From JAJECS01 sp965262745 (GTDB lineage: Bacteria; Chloroflexota; UBA11872), in assembly GCA_965262745.1 (NCBI GenBank), contig OZ253558.1, forward strand, positions 1,550,001-1,614,000: DNA of 64,000 nucleotides, in the 5' to 3' direction. Positions within the stretch are counted from its first letter, which is position 1, and each line of letters opens with the position of its first letter. Position numbers and translations under genes: made by a program. Of this stretch, positions 26,154-34,601 are shown in pieces. The notes under the pieces are model-generated. The model saw only the letters and a program-made list of their open reading frames with translations, was not told the origin of the DNA and did no database searches.

Positions 26154-26816
26154 TCACGGCCGGCAGGTGAACCCGGTCGCTCCCTCGCCGGAGCAGTTGA
26201 GCGTAGTGCCGGTTGTTGTCGAGGAAATCGTGATCTCCTGCTGGGGCACCGACGTTTCCCCGTCAGTCCCGGCGCCGACGGACACCGCTTCGATCTTCGC
26301 CAAGGTGTCAAACGACGGTTTGTGGCCTTCTTTGAGTTGGCCGAAGAGCGTGAAGTCCGGCGACAGCCGGTCCTGCGCCGTGAGGTCGTCGAGGATGACG
26401 AAGAACTGCGAGCCGTTGGAGTTGGCAACGCCCGAGTTGGCCATCGCCAGTCCGCCGCGGATATACGGCCGCTGCGGCAGCTCGATTTCGAACTTGTAGC
26501 CCGGACCGCCCGTGCCCGTGCCGGAGGGATCGCCGCCTTGCACCATGAAGCCCGGAATCAGGCGGTGGAAGCCCACGCCGTCGAAGTAGCCCTCGTTCGC
26601 GAGGAAGAGAAAGTTGTTCACGGCCAGCGGCGCTTCGTCAGGAAAAAGGGTGAAGGTCATGCGTCCGAGGTTGGTGGCGACAATCACCCACGGCTCGCCG
26701 GCGGGAATATCCATGGCGGGATAAGCGTCGTAGGAGTCAGCTCCCGATGAATCGGCCTCGCCACATCCCACGGCCACGACGACCAGCAGCAATGCCACAA
26801 GTGCGATCCGCAACAC
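26154..26816 (-). CDS. Secreted cyclophilin-type peptidyl-prolyl isomerase lipoprotein (tandem copy C)
   Basis: 220 residues from GTG 26816, which follows AAGGAG by eight bases exactly as in copy A; no ATG is available close by. The lipoprotein signal LRIALVALLLVVVAVGC ends at Cys 18. The domain retains FHRLIPGFMVQGGDPSG and NSNGSQFFVILDD and should be an active prolyl isomerase on the outer face of the membrane. It is closest to copy A, sharing LKEGHKPS and the TTLNCSGEG tail. Such enzymes help fold exported proteins. Confidence 0.9.
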   Translation of the reverse strand: MLRIALVALLLVVVAVGCGEADSSGADSYDAYPAMDIPAGEPWVIVATNLGRMTFTLFPDEAPLAVNNFLFLANEGYFDGVGFHRLIPGFMVQGGDPSGTGTGGPGYKFEIELPQRPYIRGGLAMANSGVANSNGSQFFVILDDLTAQDRLSPDFTLFGQLKEGHKPSFDTLAKIEAVSVGAGTDGETSVPQQEITISSTTTGTTLNCSGEGATGFTCRP

Positions 26817-27117
26817 GGCCCACGCTCCTTCGCCCAAATCCGCATCGTCCGCATTGTCGCAGCGCCTTCGATGCTCGGTCGCACGCGGGCCACGCGGCGC
26901 ATGATCACTGAGCGCTGCCAGCCCAAGACGCAGGTCGATCCGCACCGCTCACTGCCGCGTCCGCGAAGACCCAGGGGACGGGCGATTCGCGAATCGGTCA
27001 CAGCCGCCTTGCGCTGATCGCGTTTCGCAGGGTAGGGCCCGTCGTCACACCGGTGGTGCCAGCGCCGTCCTAGACTAAGGTGGAGTGTCGATGCGGAGTG
27101 CGGGCAAAGGACGCGCC
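26817..27117. other. Intergenic region between cyclophilin C and the PspC gene
   Basis: Divergent promoter region. Holds CGATTCGCGAATCG, a perfect 14-base palindrome at 26983-26996, and the 22-base direct repeat at 27055-27076 just before the PspC gene. Homologous over its length to 25778-26032. Confidence 0.6.
27055..27076. repeat. 22-base direct repeat, copy 2
   Basis: Identical to 26011-26032. It is 42 bases before the PspC start, so this is probably the ancestral place, part of that gene's upstream region, which was carried along when the cyclophilin gene duplicated. Confidence 0.85.
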
Positions 27118-27570
27118 ATGACCCAACGCCTCTACCGAAGTCAGGTCGATCGCATGCTCACCGGGGTCGCGGGGGGCATGGCGGAGTATCTGCGCATCGA
27201 CCCCGTCATCGTGCGCATGTCCTGGGTCGTGGCCGTCATCCTCACCAGCGGGGTGGGCCTGCTCGTCTACCTCGTCCTTGCGGTTGTGATGCCAACGCCG
27301 CCACTGCACGACCATGCCGACGACGGCGACACGACCGACGCCTCACAACCTGACGACGCCGACGCCCCACCCACTGAGGGCAGCCGACCGTCCGCTCCCA
27401 TGCGCTACGCCACAGCCAACAATGGCGCGGCGGTTGTGGTGGGTTCGGCTCTCGTCATCATCGGCGCCGTCGCGCTGGCGAGCCAGTTTGGCTGGTTTGA
27501 CGCCTGGCGGCTCTGGCCGCTCATCTTGATCGCGATCGGCGGCGTATTGATTCTCAACCAGCGACGCTAG
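27118..27570 (+). CDS. PspC domain membrane protein
   Basis: 150 residues. The PspC domain is at 1-62: RLYRSQVDRMLTGVAGGMAEY and IDPVIVRMSWVV, then a membrane helix. A hydrophilic Asp-rich linker (about 65-110) leads to two further helices (VVVGSALVIIGAVALAS and WPLILIAIGGVLIL), as in LiaF-family N-termini. PspC proteins sense or report envelope stress. Start ATG 27118. The LiaF-like gene follows after six bases, so they are one operon. Confidence 0.9.
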   Translation: MTQRLYRSQVDRMLTGVAGGMAEYLRIDPVIVRMSWVVAVILTSGVGLLVYLVLAVVMPTPPLHDHADDGDTTDASQPDDADAPPTEGSRPSAPMRYATANNGAAVVVGSALVIIGAVALASQFGWFDAWRLWPLILIAIGGVLILNQRR

Positions 27571-27576
27571 GCAATC

Positions 27577-28479
27577 GTGGATCAGCGCGGATTTGGCTTT
27601 GCCGGGGCGCTGATCCTGGTCGGCGTCGCCGCCCTACTCTGGAACTTCAACGTCCTTCCCGACCGGTTCCTGCACGCGGCGTGGTCCTTGTGGCCGGTTG
27701 CGCTGGTGGCGGTGGGCGCCAGCCTGGTGCTCTCACGGGTGCGCGTCTGGCTGGGATCGCTGGCGTTTCTGGTCATCCTGACGGCCGGAGTCGGCACCGC
27801 CTGGGGCCTGGCAGCCACTGGCCAGGGGCCAGTCATTCACCGCGAAGCGATCGCCGTAAACACGGGCAATGCCACCGCGGCCCGCCTGGAGTTGCAGGTG
27901 GGAGCAGGCACGCTCACCCTTGACGCCGAGGCGCCGCCCGATCTGCTGCTTGCTGGTGAGCTGGAATCGCGTACGACCGGCGACACCTACTCGATCAGTG
28001 AAGCACAGCGGCCCGGCGGCCGCAGCGTCATCAGGCTCAACAATTCGGCCAGTCGGGAGTATTCGATCTTTCCGGGCCAGGCGCCGTCCGAAGAGTGGAC
28101 CCTGCATCTCACGCCCCACATCCCTACCGAAATCCGCGTGGACGCGGGCGCCGCCGAAATCGACTTGGATCTCCGCAACCTTGACCTCCAGCGCCTCGAG
28201 ATCAAGGCCGGAGCGGCCGACATTGACGTCGTGATGCCCGCCGCCGCCGGGAAGACTGAAGCCAGCATCGAGGTGGGCGCGGCCAGCCTTCGGATCACCG
28301 TGCCGGAGGGAGTAGCGGCGCACATCGAAGTCGACGCCGGCCTCTCCAGCGTCCAGATCGACGAGGGGCGGTTTGCGCAACAGAAAGACGATGTCTACAC
28401 CTCGCCCGGCTTCGAGCGCGCCGCCAACCGCCTCGACATCACGATCGAGGCCGGCGCCAGCCACGTCGAGATTCGCTGA
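27577..28479 (+). CDS. LiaF-like membrane protein with toastrack beta domain
   Basis: 300 residues. Three N-terminal membrane helices (FAGALILVGVAALLW, LWPVALVAVGASLVL, LAFLVILTAGVG) are followed by a repetitive beta-helix-like domain: RLELQVGAGTLTLD, IRVDAGAAEIDLDL, LEIKAGAADIDVVM, SIEVGAASLRITVP. The ending YTSPGFERAANRLDITIEAG matches the LiaF/DUF2154 C-terminus. LiaF-type proteins restrain envelope-stress two-component systems; none is present here. GTG start 27577, coupled with PspC. Confidence 0.85.
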   Translation: MDQRGFGFAGALILVGVAALLWNFNVLPDRFLHAAWSLWPVALVAVGASLVLSRVRVWLGSLAFLVILTAGVGTAWGLAATGQGPVIHREAIAVNTGNATAARLELQVGAGTLTLDAEAPPDLLLAGELESRTTGDTYSISEAQRPGGRSVIRLNNSASREYSIFPGQAPSEEWTLHLTPHIPTEIRVDAGAAEIDLDLRNLDLQRLEIKAGAADIDVVMPAAAGKTEASIEVGAASLRITVPEGVAAHIEVDAGLSSVQIDEGRFAQQKDDVYTSPGFERAANRLDITIEAGASHVEIR

Positions 28480-28492
28480 CGGACCGCACGCC

Positions 28493-29203
28493 ATGACCGA
28501 CGCGCCCGAGCCCGACATTCGCGAACTGCTGGCCTCCACTTCCACGCCCACGCTCACCCACCTGCTCGGCGAGCGCGGATATCGAAACGTATTCCTCGGG
28601 GGACTGCATCCGCTGGGGAATGCCCAGCGGGCCATTGGCCGAGCGCGCACCCTGCGCTACACGCCGCACCGACCCGATCTCATGCCGGCCGACCTGGCGT
28701 GCAATCCGCAGCGCCTGGCGATTGAATCTATCGAGCCTGGCGCAGTGCTCGTGGTCGAGACGGGCGGCGAGCTGGGCGCCGGGGTCCTGGGCGACATCCT
28801 CCTCTCGCGGGTGGTCAAGCGCGGCGGCGCGGCGTTCGTGGTGGACGGGGCTGTGCGCGACGCGGGCGAGATCCGGCAGTTCAAGATCCCAGTCTTCGTG
28901 CGGGGCGTCCACGGCGCGGCTCACTGGCGCGAGCTGATGCCGGTGGAACACGACGCACCGATCCGCTGCGCCGGCTGCACCGTGGCGCCGGGCGACTGGA
29001 TCGTGTGCGATGAGCATGGGGTGGCCGTGGTGCCCGCGAACCTTGCGTCCGAAGTTGCCGCGGAAGGCGCTGCGAACGATCTCAAGGAAGAGTTCGTGCG
29101 CGAGTTGATCGACGGCGGGGCCTCGACGATCGATGTCTATCCGCCCGACGAAGCCACGCTGCAAGGTTTTCCCGCCTGGAAGGCCGCGCGCGACCGTCGG
29201 TGA
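28493..29203 (+). CDS. RraA-like / 4-carboxy-4-hydroxy-2-oxoadipate aldolase family protein
   Basis: 236 residues. The RraA/HMG-aldolase fold is seen in ELGAGVLGDILLSRVVKRG and AAFVVDGAVRDAGEIRQF; the Arg-Asp pair of GAVRD and the Gly-Asp of VLGD are the metal and substrate-binding residues. In catabolic contexts this fold is a divalent-metal aldolase or decarboxylase of hydroxy-oxo acids, in others an RNase E inhibitor. No RNase E is here, so a metabolic role is favoured. ATG 28493, 14 bases after the LiaF-like stop. Confidence 0.87.
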   Translation: MTDAPEPDIRELLASTSTPTLTHLLGERGYRNVFLGGLHPLGNAQRAIGRARTLRYTPHRPDLMPADLACNPQRLAIESIEPGAVLVVETGGELGAGVLGDILLSRVVKRGGAAFVVDGAVRDAGEIRQFKIPVFVRGVHGAAHWRELMPVEHDAPIRCAGCTVAPGDWIVCDEHGVAVVPANLASEVAAEGAANDLKEEFVRELIDGGASTIDVYPPDEATLQGFPAWKAARDRR

Positions 29204-29274
29204 ACTGCCCGCGGCTCGGGGATACTCAACCCTAGGGTGACCAGTGGTGGGGACGAACGAGTGGACGCCGAGGT

Positions 29275-29712
29275 ATGACGCAACAGTCGATGGTGGGGGT
29301 GTGGCGGCTCGTTTCGTACGAGTCGCGGCCGGAGGCCGGAGCGACGCGACTGCCGTATGGCGATCGGGTCAGCGGATACCTGATCTACACGCCGGAGGGC
29401 TACATGTCGGTGGCGATCATGGGCGCCGATCGGCCGAATCTTGCGTCTGAGGACCGGCTTTCCGGCACGCCCGACGAGTACGCCCGAGCCATGAAGACCT
29501 ACGTGTCCTACTGCGGCCGCTATACCGTTCGGCACGATCGGGTCATCCACCACATCGAGCTCAGCCACTTTCCCAATTGGTGCGGCGTGGACCAAGAGCG
29601 CTTCTATCAGCTTGACGGCGACCGCCTCCGGCTGCGAACGCCGCCGTTCGTCCTCGGCGGCATCGAGCAGACCGCGCACCTCGTCTTGGAGCGAGTGCGC
29701 GAGAGGGAGTAG
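29275..29712 (+). CDS. Lipocalin-like domain protein
   Basis: 145 residues, single domain of the lipocalin-like type: it starts MVGVWRLVSYESRP, and has DRVSGYLIYTPEGYMSVAIM and a repeated strand CGRYTVRHDRVIHHIELS. Proteins of this kind bind or isomerise small hydrophobic molecules; none is indicated here. No signal peptide, so cytoplasmic. ATG 29275. Confidence 0.82.
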   Translation: MTQQSMVGVWRLVSYESRPEAGATRLPYGDRVSGYLIYTPEGYMSVAIMGADRPNLASEDRLSGTPDEYARAMKTYVSYCGRYTVRHDRVIHHIELSHFPNWCGVDQERFYQLDGDRLRLRTPPFVLGGIEQTAHLVLERVRERE

Positions 29713-29782
29713 CTCGGCCGGATCGACGCTCGCGGCGGGCAAGTGCGTACGATGCAATGGCGCGCGAGCCGCGGAGTCCTCG

Positions 29783-30937
29783 GTGAGCTACCCACTGGCC
29801 TTCTCCAAGAGCGAATTCAAGCGTCGCTCTGACGCGGTTACCTCCCGTATGCGCGAGGCCGGGCTGGACGCGCTGGTGGCGTATTCCGTTCGCAACAGCC
29901 AAGGCCCGGTGGCGTATCTCGGCGGCTACGAGCCGGACCTCGGCTTGCACGACGTGGCGTACTTCCTGCTGATCCCAGGCGGTAAGCCAGACGCCGTCCT
30001 GGTGACCAACGGGTTCTGGGACGACCCCGCCGCGCGCACGTGGGTCGAGGACGTCGTGATCTCCTACAAGTTCGAGCGCAGCTTGCCGGAGCTGCTGCCG
30101 CGCAGCGCAGCGCGGATCGGCGTCGTCGGCTACGACTACCTGCCCGCTCCGGTGTATCTGGGCCTGAAGGCGGCGCTCCCGCGCTGTGAGATCGTGGACG
30201 CGACCCGCCTGGTGCTTGAGGTCGCGCAGATCAAGAGCCCGGCAGAGGTGGAGGTCATCCGCCGCTGCATGTCGATCGGCGACCACGCGGGACGGGCCTT
30301 TCTGGAAGGCGTCCACGAGGGCGCGGCCGAGCGATCGTTGCAGATCGCCGTCGGCCAGGCGCTGATGCAGGCGGGCGCCGACGGCATCTACTACAACCCG
30401 CAGATCTACAGTGGGGCGAGTGTCGCCGATGGCATGGGCATGCGAACCGACCGCATCCTCCAGGCGGGCGACCAGGTGCAGGTGGACTGCGGCGCGGTGT
30501 ACCGGGGCTATCGCGGCGACCTCTCGCGGGTGACGACCGTGGGCCGCGCGGCACCGGAGGTCAGGCACATCATGGAAACCACGGCCCAGGTGTACGAGAC
30601 GATGCTGGCAACGCTGCGCGCCGGCACGTCCGCGGCGGACGTGGCCCGCGCCGGGATTCGAGTGGCGGAAGCGAATGGACTTGGCGACTGCCTCTATCGA
30701 CCGACGCCGGACCATCCACGGGGCATGCTCGGCCACGGCATCGGCTGCTGGATCCATGAGCTTCCGGACATCCGCCTCGATTCGGCCGACGTGCTGCAGC
30801 CCGGCATGGTCGTGGTGTTCGAGACCATCCTGGGGCAGCCGGGGACCGGCGGGGCGAAGATCGAAGACGCGGTGCTGGTGACCGAGGACGCGCCCGAACG
30901 GCTCTCACGCTTGCCCATACGCACGTGGCCGGAATAG
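29783..30937 (+). CDS. M24 family metallopeptidase (Xaa-Pro dipeptidase/creatinase-like)
   Basis: 384 residues. An N-terminal creatinase-like domain (1-150) precedes the pita-bread catalytic domain. All five metal ligands are visible: Asp in QVDCGAVYRG, Asp in YRGDLSRV, His in MLGHGIGCWIHE, Glu in VVVFETILGQ and Glu in GAKIEDAVLV. Activity could be cleavage of Xaa-Pro peptides or a related C-N bond. The start is GTG 29783; the frame is open for 57 codons upstream without domain similarity. Confidence 0.9.
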   Translation: MSYPLAFSKSEFKRRSDAVTSRMREAGLDALVAYSVRNSQGPVAYLGGYEPDLGLHDVAYFLLIPGGKPDAVLVTNGFWDDPAARTWVEDVVISYKFERSLPELLPRSAARIGVVGYDYLPAPVYLGLKAALPRCEIVDATRLVLEVAQIKSPAEVEVIRRCMSIGDHAGRAFLEGVHEGAAERSLQIAVGQALMQAGADGIYYNPQIYSGASVADGMGMRTDRILQAGDQVQVDCGAVYRGYRGDLSRVTTVGRAAPEVRHIMETTAQVYETMLATLRAGTSAADVARAGIRVAEANGLGDCLYRPTPDHPRGMLGHGIGCWIHELPDIRLDSADVLQPGMVVVFETILGQPGTGGAKIEDAVLVTEDAPERLSRLPIRTWPE

Positions 30938-30989
30938 AAGTCGCGATGGAACGCGCGCCGGCTAGCCGCTGTGGTTGTATGGTTTCGCG

Positions 30990-32642
30990 ATGACAACCAC
31001 CGACGCCATTGCGCACATCTTGAAGGCCGAGGGCATCGAGTTCCTCAGCGCCTATCCGACAACGCCCGTCATCGAATCGGTTGCGGCAGTCGGCATCCGA
31101 CCGATCCTCTGCCGGCAGGAGCGTGCGGGCGTGGACATCGCCGACGGATATTCGCGCGTGACAAACGGCGATCCCCCCGGCGTATTTGCCATGCAGTACG
31201 GACCGGGCGCCGAGAATGCGTTTTCCGGGATCGCCACGGCGTTCACGGACGCGGTGCCGCTGCTGGTTCTGCCCCTTGGACAGCCGGCGGATCGCGATGG
31301 CGTGGACCCGCTGTTCAGTTCGGTGCGCGCCTATGCCCCGATCACGAGGTCCATCCAGCGCATCAACACCCCCGGGGAAGTCGCCGACCGGATGCGCCGC
31401 GCCTTCGCCGCCGTTCGAATAGGTCGCGGTGGGCCCGTCATGGTTGAGATACCCGCCGATGTAGCGGTGGCCGAGGTCGACGACGCTATCCCAGCAAGCT
31501 ATCGGCCCGTTCGTCCGGTGGTATCAGCCGCGAACCCCGACGACGTGCGCCGCGCGGCGCAGGCCCTGCTCGATGCCCGGCACCCGATTCTGTTCTGCGG
31601 CCAAGGCGTGCTCTACGCCGGTGCCGGCCGCGAGCTCATCGAGTTCGCGGAGTTGGTGGGCGTGCCGGTGATGACGACCATGGCCGGCAAGAGCGCCTTT
31701 CCGGAAAAGCACCCGCTGGCCCTGGGCAGCAGCTCCAGCGTGATGAGCGAGCCCGTGCTCGAGTTCTGGCGTCGAGCCGACCTCGTCTGTGGAATTGGCA
31801 CCAGCTTCACCAAACATGTCATGAGCACGCCCATCCCTGCCGGCAAGACGATCATTCAGCTGACCAACAATCCATCCGACATCGCGAAGGACTACGACGT
31901 CGACGTTGCGGCCGTCGGCGACGCGAAGCTCGTGCTGCGTCAGCTCACGGAAGCTTGTCGCGACCTCATGTGCGGGGAGCCGATCACGCGGAATGGCACG
32001 ACCGGCGATGAGATCGAGGCACTTCGACGCAAATGGCTCGGCGATTGGATGCCCAAACTCACGTCGGACGAGAAGCCCATCACCCCGTACCGGGTCATTT
32101 GGGAGTTCATGCAGCGGGTCGACCCGGCCGAAGCCATCGTGACGCACGATTCGGGGAGCCCGCGCGATCAGATCATGCCGTTCTATCAGGCTGGCGGGCC
32201 GCGGACATATCTCGGCTGGGGCAAGTCACACGGGTTGGGCACGGGCCTTGGCCTGAGCATCGGCGCGAAGCTCGCGGCCCCCGACAAGTTCGTCGTCAAC
32301 TACATGGGCGATGCCGCCTTCGGGATGACGGGACTGGACGTTGAAACGGCGGTGCGCTGCAAGATCCCCATTCTGACGATCGTGCTCAACAACTCGTCGA
32401 TGGCCATCGAGACCCGCCACCTGCCGCTATCCCACGCCAAATACCGCACGCGAGACATCGGCGGCGATTACGCCGACATGGCGACCGCCATGGGCGCGTG
32501 GGCCGAGCGGGTGGACGAACCCGACGACGTCGGTCCGGCCCTGGAGCGCGCCCGACGCGCCACGGAAGACGGTCGGACGGCGCTGCTGGAGTTCATCACC
32601 AGCGAGGAAATCACCTTTTCGCATAAGAACGCGGTCAGCTAG
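30990..32642 (+). CDS. Thiamine diphosphate-dependent enzyme (acetolactate synthase-like)
   Basis: 550 residues in the three-domain layout of ThDP enzymes. The N-terminal PYR domain holds the catalytic Glu 44 in CRQERAGVDIADGYSR; the central domain is near 190-320; the PP domain has the diphosphate-Mg motif GDAAFGMTGLD followed by VLNNSS. The sequence is not a close match to biosynthetic IlvB by eye and no IlvN small subunit is adjacent, so a catabolic decarboxylase or lyase is likelier. ATG 30990; follows the M24 gene by 52 bases. Confidence 0.88.
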   Translation: MTTTDAIAHILKAEGIEFLSAYPTTPVIESVAAVGIRPILCRQERAGVDIADGYSRVTNGDPPGVFAMQYGPGAENAFSGIATAFTDAVPLLVLPLGQPADRDGVDPLFSSVRAYAPITRSIQRINTPGEVADRMRRAFAAVRIGRGGPVMVEIPADVAVAEVDDAIPASYRPVRPVVSAANPDDVRRAAQALLDARHPILFCGQGVLYAGAGRELIEFAELVGVPVMTTMAGKSAFPEKHPLALGSSSSVMSEPVLEFWRRADLVCGIGTSFTKHVMSTPIPAGKTIIQLTNNPSDIAKDYDVDVAAVGDAKLVLRQLTEACRDLMCGEPITRNGTTGDEIEALRRKWLGDWMPKLTSDEKPITPYRVIWEFMQRVDPAEAIVTHDSGSPRDQIMPFYQAGGPRTYLGWGKSHGLGTGLGLSIGAKLAAPDKFVVNYMGDAAFGMTGLDVETAVRCKIPILTIVLNNSSMAIETRHLPLSHAKYRTRDIGGDYADMATAMGAWAERVDEPDDVGPALERARRATEDGRTALLEFITSEEITFSHKNAVS

Positions 32643-32702
32643 CCATCCTCGCGTGGAGGCGCTGCCCGCGGCACCCAGGTGTCGGGTAGCTCGGAGAATC
32701 GA

Positions 32703-33518
32703 CTAGCTGGCCGGGGGCTCAATGTCGACGACGAGCAGCGCCTCCTGGTTGCCGGCGTTCTCCGCCAGCACTTCTCCGCCCGGAGCGAAGACCGCGGCCT
32801 TGCCGGTCACGCGATGCGGCCATTCGGGACGCTCGTCGAACGCGCCGCGCGGGTCCTTGGCATCCAAATACAACGCGAACACCCCCAGCCGTTCAGCTAG
32901 GTCCTCGGCCCGGCGCTTGAGCGTATCCCGCTGGTTGAAGGCCAGGATTTCGTCCCATGACGTCCCGGCACGCTGGAAGGTCTTGATGCAGTCGAAGTGC
33001 GGCTCGACGATAACGCCGGCCCCGAGCCCGACGAGCCTGTCGTGGATTGCCGGGTTCTCGTTGTCGGCGCAGATGGTCACGCCGATCGAGAGCTCTCCAA
33101 GGCGAAACGGCGCCATCTCGTCGCCGCCGCCCCGGTAATAGTCCATCTCACTGGTGGTCGGTTGCAGCTTGCGCTGCACGTGCAGCACGCCGTCGCCGTT
33201 CACGATGACGTAGGCATTGAACGCCTTCGGCGCGAGTCCCCGCTCGGCGATGCCCGCACCGATCGCCAGGCCGCATCGCTCCGCGATGCGCGCGAGCCGC
33301 TCGGTCGCGGGACCCGGAATCGGCTCCGACTGCTTGTCCAGCTCCTCGGCGTCGGCGTCAGAGTCGTAGGTCACCCATGGGCCGTTCACGGAAAACTCCG
33401 GAAAGAGGACTAGCTCGCATCCGTCGGCGGCAGCCTGCTCCGCAAACACCTCGATCTTCTCCAAATTCGCGTCTGTCTGCCCCCGCAACGAACACAGGGT
33501 GACCATGCCGATCCGCAT
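32703..33518 (-). CDS. Carbon-nitrogen hydrolase (nitrilase superfamily)
   Basis: 271 residues. The catalytic triad is visible: Glu 41 in VLFPEFSVNG, Lys 117 in VQRKLQPT and Cys 150 in VTICADNENP, in the order and spacing of the superfamily. Members hydrolyse amides, nitriles or N-carbamoyl compounds. The Cys context (ICADNENP) fits amidase or carbamoylase types rather than true nitrilases. It converges with the ThDP gene, 60 bases apart. ATG 33518. Confidence 0.88.
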   Translation of the reverse strand: MRIGMVTLCSLRGQTDANLEKIEVFAEQAAADGCELVLFPEFSVNGPWVTYDSDADAEELDKQSEPIPGPATERLARIAERCGLAIGAGIAERGLAPKAFNAYVIVNGDGVLHVQRKLQPTTSEMDYYRGGGDEMAPFRLGELSIGVTICADNENPAIHDRLVGLGAGVIVEPHFDCIKTFQRAGTSWDEILAFNQRDTLKRRAEDLAERLGVFALYLDAKDPRGAFDERPEWPHRVTGKAAVFAPGGEVLAENAGNQEALLVVDIEPPAS

Positions 33519-33968
33519 CAGCGCCTCAGTCGCGGCGTTTCCGGAGACCCGGAAGGCTCACACACCGGCATAGATACCATGCGCAGCGGTCGCCGCGCCG
33601 AGGCCCCACGAGGCGTCAGCCTTGCGCGCGGCATGGGAAGCCCGGCGGCAGAGCCCCGGCTGACAGCTCGAATGCCGGCATCGGTCGCGAGTGAATTTCG
33701 CCGCCACAGTGGCTATGCTTACAGTCGTATCAGCCGATGTGCGGCGACCCTGGGCACCAGGCGTGCATGACTGGTTTCCATCGCACCTGCCACGAGCGGT
33801 GCTGGGGTAGGCGCCCCGGCGGAATGTCAAATCTGTCCGGCACCTTGGGGACCACAGACATCGAGGCGTAGGCCGGCGTTCACCGGGGCGAAGACCTCGC
33901 CGCACGTTAGGTCGTTGTTGCTTGGCCGGGGCTAATCCCCCAGCCTTTTTATGGACGGAGCATGTCCT
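33519..33968. other. Intergenic region of 450 bases
   Basis: Divergent upstream region of the nitrilase-family and NYN genes. No open frame with recognisable content. The stretch GGGGCTAATCCCCCAGCC followed by five T at about 33930-33951 could form a weak hairpin just before the NYN gene. No tRNA or other RNA recognised. Confidence 0.4.
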
Positions 33969-34562
33969 ATGGCTCGCTTGGCGATATTCATCGATGGCGC
34001 CTACCTGGAATCGATCCTCAAGTATGAGTTCGGCGGCGTCCGCATCGATTTGACGAAGCTCGTTGACGAGATTCAGAACCATATCGAGGACAACAGTCCC
34101 GAGCCCATTGAAATCCTCCGCACCTACTACTACAACTGCCGGCCGTATCAGAGCGATCCCCCAACGCCGGATGAAATTGACCGGTACTCGAACTCCCGGC
34201 GATTCGAGGACGCGCTCCGCTATCTCTCGCGATTCGAAGTGCGACTGGGCTATCTCCGCAAGAGCGGCATCGACGAGTGGGGGAATCCGGTCTTTGAGCA
34301 GAAGCAGGTCGATCTGCTGCTGGGCCTCGACATGGCGCTACTCGCCAGCAAGCAGCAGGTGCAGCACGTCGCGCTCGTAGCAGGCGACGGCGATCTTTAT
34401 CCCGCCGTGCAGGTCCTCAAGGGCGAGGGCGCCATCGCCTGGTTGGTCCACGGGCCGCGGCAAGGCAGCGACGGCCGCCCGATGTACTCATCGAATCTCT
34501 TCAAAGCCGCCGACGAGCGCTTCGAGTTGGACCAAGAGCTCATCGACCGCCTGCGCATGTAA
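33969..34562 (+). CDS. NYN domain protein (LabA/DUF88-like putative RNase)
   Basis: 197 residues. It opens with LAIFIDGAYLES, the first acidic residue (Asp 9) of the PIN-like NYN fold, then KQVDLLLGLDMALL and VALVAGDGDLYPAVQVLK supply the remaining acidic residues. The fold is that of PIN-like nucleases acting on RNA. ATG 33969 is preferred over 33951, since GGAG precedes it at a workable distance. It stands alone. Confidence 0.88.
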   Translation: MARLAIFIDGAYLESILKYEFGGVRIDLTKLVDEIQNHIEDNSPEPIEILRTYYYNCRPYQSDPPTPDEIDRYSNSRRFEDALRYLSRFEVRLGYLRKSGIDEWGNPVFEQKQVDLLLGLDMALLASKQQVQHVALVAGDGDLYPAVQVLKGEGAIAWLVHGPRQGSDGRPMYSSNLFKAADERFELDQELIDRLRM

Positions 34563-34601
34563 GAACCGCCCGGACGCTCGTGGGCTGCACCGAACCCGCC
34601 C

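Noticed and set aside
30990..32642. Biosynthetic acetolactate synthase large subunit
   Set aside because: No small subunit and weak match to IlvB; kept as a generic ThDP enzyme.
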